Origin: Mucor racemosus
Lineage: Eukaryota > Mucoromycota > Mucoromycetes > Mucorales > Mucoraceae
Reading direction: 5' to 3'
Length of the DNA stretch: 64,000 nt
Assembly (NCBI GenBank): GCA_027405735.1
Contig: JAPEHQ010000004.1
Coordinates: 1,922,001-1,986,000, forward strand
The notes beneath the pieces were generated by a model. It was not told the origin of the DNA, made no database searches, and saw only the letters and a program-made list of their open reading frames with translations. Shown piece after piece: positions 56,904 through 64,000 of this stretch. Each line of letters opens with the position of its first letter. The stretch's first letter is position 1. The translations under genes and the position numbers were made by a program.

Positions 56904-58559
56904 GATTTAACGAAAAGGCCGAGACCTTTTAGTCAAATGGCATTCCTAATGTATTCTACTACGAATGTTCAGTTTGGTATTTATGTTTTTGAGTAATTAA
57001 TGAATATCAATTACCCAAACAATTACGTGTGTCATAAATGAACATTAGCTTTTCTAGTATATTTATTTCCAAGTAAATAATATTGGAAGATATTGAATGT
57101 ATATAAGAATAGAATATATAAATCGGCGCTTACATTTGGAAATTGCCAATAAATAAATATAGTAGTTAAAAATTTTAAACGTTTACTTGATTCCGTTGCA
57201 TGAAAATCATAAACCACAAATTATATCTAGATTTTAACAAAGAATACATTGGAACATATAAATTAGCAAACCCTATTATTAATTTCAAACTAAGAAATTA
57301 ATCATTGCCATTGTAAGATTACTCATAGATTCGTGTAGCATAATCGCACAGACTGTATAAATGAACTAATTTGTACGACGACAATCATTGAATTTTACCA
57401 TTTGAACACTGGTCCAAGCTCAATTGAACGCTGGTCCAAGCTCAATTGATTCTAATTTATAGAAATATCATCTATTGGTTAGTATAGTAGCATTTGCTTC
57501 TTAATTTTGTTTGGAGCATTGATTCTATAGACAACTATGTTAATTTTCATCATTTGCAGTACAAATGAAAATAAAAATAGCCAGGCTTTCTAATATTTGC
57601 TGCCTACCTTTTGTATTATCTTACTGAGGTAACCTTACTGACAATCAATAATAATGCGCCGACTGGTATCATACGTAAAACTAGTCGTTTTTCGAGAGAA
57701 AATGAATGGTTTTGTGAAAATTAAAAATACTGCTACATGATAGATATAGCTAAAGTACTATATAAACCATTAAATTTACTTTCAATGCTAAATAACCGCA
57801 GGAATAATTCTACAATTCAACGAAATGTGGAAGGGAAATCGAAGTTTTATGACTGTTGTTGAATTTTAGGCCCTTTCAATATACAGTATTTGCGTACTTT
57901 GTTTATTGATGTTTGCTATAATTAAGTATAATTCGTAACATAAAGAGGTTCAATTCCTGTAAATACACAGTATACATAGTATGACAAAAGCTACAACTTT
58001 TATACTTTTTTTGAAATTCAGGAGTTGATACAGTTCAAAATAAAGTCTACTTCTGCTACTTGGAGCTATACTCTCCAATAAAATTACTAAATTTTAAAGA
58101 AATGAAGCATATTTCGAAATTATTCAATATTTCTAGACATAACAATTACTGAATTTATGCAGCATATTGCGATATAATTTAGGAGTACGTTGTGTGGTTT
58201 CAATGCTCAAGCAGTAGAGCTTCAAATGAGTTTGCAATACTCTGCGAAGATTGATTATATCCGATCTGAAGACTGCTGCTTATCCTGAGTATTTACGCCT
58301 TGGCAGAATATTTGTGCTTTGGCAGGGCATTTGTGTTTTGGCAAGTTGTACCTGTTATACAATTACATTCCATAAACATTTATTTTTCTTTCTAATTAAC
58401 TAATCAATAAAAAAATAATATATTTACTTTACAAAATTTCGTCTAGTTTGATTGAAGTTATACTATGTAGTTGACAAGCTTGATTAATTTGTTCTGAAAT
58501 ATTTTAAAAAAGTTATACTCCGTTTGTTGAAATGGATTTTATATTATTTTTTTTTGTAA
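56904..58559. other. AT-rich intergenic stretch
   Basis: No gene is seen. There is a small tandem duplication of a 22-bp unit (GAACACTGGTCCAAGCTCAA / GAACGCTGGTCCAAGCTCAA) at about 57403-57448. Three imperfect copies of a TTTGGCAG-ATTTGTG word occur at about 58308-58345. The rest is featureless. Confidence 0.45.
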
Positions 58560-59883
58560 GTATCTGGTCGAGCAAAATTTGAATTTTCATAGTTTTCAAT
58601 CTTCAAAACCAGAGCATGCCTTCTTTTCTATAACTAACCTTGTACTAAACATTTTCTAGAATATACTTTAGACACTGATAAACAGATATGAGTTGGTCGC
58701 ATTATGCTACCTATTACTAAATTTATTTCATATCTCACGAAAGACTTAAAAACGCGTAAAATTCAGTACCTTTTCCTTGAAAACTGGGTCTCACTTTTCA
58801 TCCATACTCTACTTTTTTTTTCACTAAATAGTATCAAGATAAAATTATATGCTAATATACCTGCAATGCTCACCTTTAATCCAAAAATAAGTATCCAAAA
58901 ATATCCTATTTTTTGCAGTTGGTATTAATTCTTCAGTGCTAAGGTTTCAGATTTTTTACGCGTATTTCACTGCTAATGGATTGAAAACTTTGAGGCTTCA
59001 TATCTCTAGAAAAAATTAAGCTATACTAACACTTTTTAATAATAAAATTTACTTGTTTCAAAGTGCTCTATCACATATTTTAGTATAAAAAAATTCTGAG
59101 CACTTTTATTTTTTTTCATTTTTTTTTGGCATTTCTATAGTAGGTTTCAAAATTTTGGTTAAATTTACCAACATTTTTTTTACATTCATGTCATTGAGCT
59201 CGTTAAGCTCTCTTGGATTCAATTTAGAGTTTTTTAAAATATTGATTTTTCGTGGAGATATCCTCAAAAATGTGTACAAAAAGATACTTCCATTTCTAGC
59301 CTCCATTTTTCCCTTATATACCCTCATCCCAAATTCTGAATCTGCAAAAAATTTAGACAAAAATCTCGTTTTCTCTACGAAAAATGCATCTAAAAGGTTC
59401 CAAAATAGCTCGATCGATAGATAATTTTTTTGCGCATCATTTCAGTTTATTATATTTTAAATATGCTTATAAAAAGTGATGGGTATCTTCAAAAAACCTC
59501 CAAAATTTCAATCGCATTTTGCGCAAAATTTTATGTAAAACATTTTTTTAAAATTTATATAGATGGATGAAGAATTTAAAACTGTACAAAAACCATTTAA
59601 TAGGCTAAGTCTACTTACTTTGCAGCTCATGAGCATTTAAACAATTTTGTTTCTTGAATCATTTTTCGTCCATTTTTATTAAATCGATTTTGGAACCCCG
59701 TTATGATAGGTTTTAAGCTGTGACAAAAACTATTATTTTAATTACTCGACGAAAAGTCAATATTTTTCGTTGAAACAAAAAATGAAGAATAGCTTTAATT
59801 TGGATCTATTTTGTGAATATAAAAAATTAAAACCTCAATTTAGGTACTCAATTTTTTATAATCAATTTTAGGTCAATCCTGAT
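58560..59883 (-). repeat. Dispersed repeat R1, copy 5
   Basis: The cleanest right-hand copy. The minus-strand frame (59360-59106) starts MSKFFADSEFGMRVYKGKME and has FLRISPRKINIL and ELNELNDMNVKKML. The plus-strand frame (59155-59424) overlaps it. It is nearly identical to copy 4 over about 1.1 kb and directly adjoins an R5 copy. Confidence 0.8.
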
Positions 59884-60185
59884 TTATCGAAAGGTAAATC
59901 GTATAAAATTAACCAAATGAAAAAGTACCGTTTTATTATGAGCTTCTAGAGGGGGTTTATATACTAATTGAATGAGTGTATTAAATGTGAGTGATAATAT
60001 AATTAGAATGAGCATTTGGATATTGTGTGGATATATTGGAATCATGCTTCTATGATTCAATAGTAGCATGATGATAGACGCATGGAATATGACCTTGCTT
60101 GACTTGCATGTTGAACATCATGGTTTGACGGATGTTCTAAATTGGTAATTCGGTAATTCCTAATTCTGATAGATCAAATCCCGGT
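59884..60185 (-). repeat. Dispersed repeat R5, copy 2
   Basis: Reverse-complement partner of 23290-23605, including the 61-codon frame MLLLNHRSMIPIYPHNIQML on the minus strand. The 60040-60180 part also matches 26355-26515. Confidence 0.6.
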
Positions 60186-61400
60186 CAATGTTTGGCCAGT
60201 ACTTTTATATTCTGCTATTAATATTTCTATTTTACGAGAGATACCAATGGCCTATTGAGTGAAGATACATCTTCTTGGAAGATTTTACGTAATTCGACTC
60301 AATATTGGATGAAAACGTTCGAAAACCATTAAAAATCCATCTGAAACCTACTTTTTGTAATTGTAGAATATGTGTAGTATCCCATTAATTTGCTGATTAA
60401 ATCATAGAAATCAAGCGCCCATTTTTTTTTCTAATAGGTTTTGCGGCTCAGCGGACTATTTAAAACTAGAAATAATGCTGAATCAACCAAAATCAACATA
60501 TATGGCAATGACAACTACCGAAATTTCCAAAGAATATAAATTTTCATGAAGCTATTGAGAAAACACAATTTTATGACAAATATATAATCGATCAATTTTC
60601 TTTTAAAAATTATAGATCGATTCAGAATTGGATGGGCTACAAAATATTTAATTGACAAATATTGGTATATATATATATATGATTTACTGTCAAATTTTAA
60701 AAATATTCAGACTTGAGCATTTTCTAAACCTTCATTGATCCTACCGCCAGCAACTATACTTTATTTAATCGTATGTTTGAGTAGTGTATCTACATGATTT
60801 ACACAATGAGTTTTAAGAATTTTTACTAAATATTTAGCAAACAATTTAGTTCATATATATGTATTTCTTTGTAAATCATTACCAAACTATTAAAATTCAA
60901 ACCCTCAACTCTAGGTATGGGTTGCCTAAAACGAAATAGCAAAATTGTATCAATCTATTTATACAGGTGCCTGATAACTTTAAATTCCAAGGATAGCGTT
61001 GGTGAAATTATCGGTTCTTACGCGTCATTGCTACACAAACTTTTGAATTATCAGATCATATATAAAACAACAAATTCATACCATAAAGGATACAAATGGA
61101 GCTCTAAATGGCCTTAGTCATGATATATGTTTAACATTAAATTGGCTAGAAAAAAAAAACACCCCCATAATAATAACAATGGCTAAACTATTTCATTCAG
61201 CACAAAAAAAGATCAGATAGTTTCATTGTAGAAAATCCAAGAAAGATTTATTCAACATGCGCGAACTTTAATGGCCAAAGTTTGTAATCCGAATTTCATC
61301 TGTGATGGACCCCGTATAAAAACAGTTTATTTTTGTGTGAGAAAAAAAAAATGCTAAATAAATAAAAATTGTGTTGTATTGTATCAAGATAGAAACAGCA
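60186..61400. other. AT-rich intergenic stretch
   Basis: No gene is supported. The frame at 60917-61117 lacks a recognisable domain. A (TA)n run lies at 60667-60680. 61240-61400 is the 3' flank of the MAPR-like gene. Confidence 0.4.
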
Positions 61401-61856
61401 TTAATTATCAGGAACAACCTTGCCAACAATATTATATCTTTGGGAGAAGAAAGAATGCCATTGATTTAAAACTTCCAATTCCTTTTCTGTGAGTTCGCTA
61501 TAATCAGCGATACATTCATTAGGATCTAAAGAAGATTTACCGAGTGCCTTTTTTTTTCGAAATTGTTAATCTCGTGTCTTTTTTTAACCCATAATCACTT
61601 CAATTACCTTTGATGAATCCTTTCCAGTAAAAACATTATAACCTGAACCAGGACCATATGAACTAGTATTCTTGGAAACATCGAAAATATCACCTTTAAT
61701 AGCTACATAAATTGGAAGTGAAGGGTCGGAACCATTATATTTAGCGAGTTCAGAAACAGTAATAGGGGTAGTCTTGGGTGCGTCGCTAATAAGAAAAATT
61801 TTAATTAGTTTTTATAAACACATTTAAATATAAATGTTTATATTTTACGTTGGCAT
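61401..61856 (-). CDS. Cytochrome b5-like heme/steroid-binding (MAPR/Dap1-type) protein
   Basis: Three exons (minus): 61856-61849 (8 nt), 61785-61608, 61547-61401, giving 110 residues in one frame. It begins MPTDAPKTTPITVSELAKYN. The fold signals are ITVSELAKYNGSDPSLPIYV, AIKGDIFDVS, YGPGSGYNVFTGKD, and ALGKSSLDPNE followed by a Leu/Trp-containing helix (ELEVLNQW) and YNIVGKVV. This is the membrane-associated progesterone receptor variant of cytochrome b5, which uses Tyr rather than two His to hold heme. Dap1-type proteins support P450 enzymes in sterol synthesis. No membrane segment is present here, unlike Dap1/PGRMC, so it is a soluble short form. The gene is divergent from the FYVE gene. 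Confidence 0.85.
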
Positions 61857-62310
61857 ATTGTATTTTAAAGAATTATAATTAAAAAGAAGAAAAGAGAAAA
61901 GCAAGTGCGGGGCCGTTCGATTTTATACTACACATTTGTGTGCACCCAGAGAACATTTTCAGTTAATGCGGAGCAGTTTTCAAAAAGTTTCGAATACCAA
62001 CATCGTTTCATTGAACAATAAATCTGCTATTCAAAAGAATCATATGCAGATGAACAATCTGATACGGACAAAATGCGATAATGATATTTAATAGCTGCGT
62101 ACCTATACACAAATGCAATATTCAGTGCATCTGATCCATATCTCTGTTTCAAAAATGGTTGAAAAAGGTTGCACAACATATAACCTTTTAGTTACACCCC
62201 TCTTTCTTTTTACTTTCTTCCCTCCTCATCCCCTTAATTTTCAAGATATAATAAAAAAAAAAGCATAAAGTTACACATTTCTTTCTTGTATTAAACAAAT
62301 AAATAAATAT
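61857..62310. promoter_or_regulatory. Shared divergent promoter, MAPR-like and Fab1-like genes
   Basis: 454 nt between the two ATGs. On the Fab1 side there is a pyrimidine tract (CCCCTCTTTCTTTTTAC, about 62196-62225) and an A-rich leader. No defined TATA box or known site was identified. Confidence 0.4.
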
Positions 62311-64000
62311 ATGGAAAAGATCGGTAGATTAGAAGATGATCCATCTTCTTTGACATCCTTTAATTTCATTCCAGAAGGAGATGAAGAAGGCTTAATATCA
62401 AAAATATTCTCGAAGTTTAAAACTGCTGTCTCAGGTCCAAATCAACAGATAACATCACCGTCATCTTCTACACGTACCATTTCTATAGTATTATCAAATG
62501 AAAGTGGTATGATTACAGATCAAGTGGTACCTGAACAACATTTCGTTACCATGGAAAAGACACAATCCAATACTACAATTACTTCATCGTCCGCCATGAC
62601 AACTGATACCATCACACCTTCTCCTTCCGTTATTGCCGCTGCTGTTGCTACGGGCGTATCTACAGCAACGGAATCAAATACCAGCAATACATTGCCATTG
62701 CCTATACATACCCAGAATTCTACTAGTGCCAATAATTATGCAAGTACAACAACAACAAACACAGCATCTTCTTCGGCATTATCATCCACTCCGAAACAAG
62801 ACAAAGACGTTTTAATGAAGAAAACTACACCTGCTGTTACAAATACAGATAACTCCAATTTATCTAGTAGCCTTACTACGCCAACTATTATTAAAACAAC
62901 ACCATCTACTCCTGCTGTTCCACTGCCTAAACATAAACACATTATTATTGATGAAGATCAAAATCAGCAACAACAAATACCATCTAGTATGCTTATACCC
63001 TTAACAAAAACTTCTTCTATTGACAGTGATACACAATCTGTAATGACAACTTTCTCTGTTTCCAACACAAATTCTCTAAGCCGCATTCTAAATCGATTGA
63101 GAGGTGGCGAATCTTTAGATAGCAATAAAGATTTCTGGATGCCAGATGAACAATGCAAAGAGTGTAACAATTGTAATGCTCCGTTTAATCTTTTTCGAAG
63201 AAAACATCATTGTCGAACATGCGGTAAAGTTGTGATTTTGTTGAAGTACCTTGTTTTTGGTTATTAATATTAAAATATAGGCAGAATTTTTTGCTCTAAA
63301 TGTCTCAGTAACAATATTCATACAAGCCATTCTCTTCGAGTTTGTAACGATTGTTACAGTAAATTTATGGAAGGCTATCGAGCAGATGATACTATCTCAC
63401 TCCATGATGGATATTCTTATTCTTCAGTAGTAGTTGATGGCACGTTGTCATCTTCTTTACAACCTCAACAACAACAATTGCAAAAATCATCCTTCTTGAT
63501 TCCGACTAGTGGCGATGACGATAGTAGTGATGAAGAATTGGAATTTGACAGATCAACAAATAGTTTTGATATGCAAAGACCATTGGATATTCACTTTTCA
63601 CAATCAACCTCATCCCATCATACTGCTAGCGATTCTGATATTGGATTCAAAAAGTTATTAACAAATACATTTTTGAGAACTACACCGAGATCAAGGACTA
63701 GCACCATGAATTCCTTGGGAATTGATACAAGTGTAGCTGCATTAGAAGGTGTGAGACAGCAACAACAGCAATCACAACAACAAATGAATTCACCAATGCC
63801 ATTTAGACGCAATTCGTTTATTGTCACACCAATTCATCATGATCCTTCTTCATCAACAAACAATAATCACCTTACATTTTTACAGCAACAGCAACAACAA
63901 TTGCAGCAACAATTAATGATGCAGCAACAACAGCAACTGCAACAAGGAGACTATTATGAAGGTGGTAATGGTAGTGGAAATGGTAGCAGCAGTGGTGGTG
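62311..64000 (+). CDS. FAB1: Fab1/PIKfyve-type phosphatidylinositol 3-phosphate 5-kinase, N-terminal part (truncated by window)
   Basis: Exons 62311-63223 and 63281->64000 give at least 543 codons. A long Ser/Thr-rich N-terminus is followed by a FYVE zinc finger split by the 57-nt intron: [31 protein letters not shown] then RIFCSKC and VCNDCYSKF. All eight zinc ligands and the (R/K)(R/K)HHCR PI3P-binding motif are present, and the WxxD element precedes it. The tryptophan context and the long disordered N-terminus fit Fab1/PIKfyve, which makes PI(3,5)P2 on endosomes and vacuoles. After the finger come acidic and polyQ tracts (63760-63950) and a Gly/Ser run at the window edge. The CCT/chaperonin-like and kinase domains that would prove the identity lie outside the window, so another FYVE protein is possible. 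Confidence 0.78.

Noticed and set aside
1..64000. CRISPR arrays, rRNA genes, bacterial operons
   Set aside because: None seen. The intron structure and gene content are eukaryotic, and no regularly spaced repeat-spacer array exists.

Overview
The window looks like AT-rich nuclear DNA of an early-diverging filamentous fungus, most probably a member of the Mucoromycota (Mucorales-like). The evidence is many short introns (about 50-160 nt, GTAAGT-type donors, CTAAC-like branch sites, TAG acceptors), micro-exons, CAA/CAG-rich regulatory genes, and long AT-rich intergenic tracts full of dispersed repeats. No species is assigned. All gene models were spliced by hand, and the exon coordinates are given in the evidence fields.

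The supported host genes, from left to right, are: a CAMK-type Ser/Thr kinase with polyQ tracts (7799-11026, +); a mitochondrial K+/H+ exchange-related (Mit_KHE1/Mrx19-like) membrane protein (12495-13372, +); an NmrA-like NAD(P)-binding protein (13774-14667, -); an 11-exon GH20 hexosaminidase (16399-19184, -); a cytosolic Hsp70 ending in EEVD (20465-22693, -); a MAK5/DDX24 DEAD-box helicase (40354-43051, +); an EI24-family ER membrane protein (43141-44352, -); a divergently transcribed, strongly degenerate HSPA12/Hsp70-like protein (44830-47718, +); coproporphyrinogen III oxidase (48362-49443, -); a MEF2-type MADS-box factor (52554-54197, -); a bHLH-zipper factor resembling Mlx (55124-55939, -); a small cytochrome-b5/MAPR-like protein (61401-61856, -); and the N-terminal part of a FYVE-domain Fab1/PIKfyve-type lipid kinase running off the window end (62311->64000, +).

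Between these lies a repeat-rich compartment (about 1-6300, 23290-40350 and 49650-61400). A family called R1 here occurs five times plus an edge fragment, and is open on both strands over about 270 nt in most copies. A two-copy direct repeat X (25786-27978 and 37815-39330) carries a 678-bp LTR-like insertion in one copy. At the centre is a 6.4-kb palindrome (29285-35715) with about 1.64-kb nearly identical inverted arms. Its loop holds a 2.5-kb, TTAA-flanked piggyBac-like transposon with an apparently intact transposase gene. Both tips of the palindrome carry the same 33-codon fragment of a host gene that reads like the last WD40 repeat of a dynein intermediate chain.

The host genes do not form a pathway. 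They are a sample of housekeeping functions (proteostasis, ribosome biogenesis, heme synthesis, chitin/GlcNAc turnover, membrane traffic) and transcription or signalling genes. Two pairs are divergent with short shared promoters: EI24 with the HSPA12-like gene, and MAPR with Fab1. The EI24 promoter plus first exon has been copied to 15440-15850, where it carries a frameshift.
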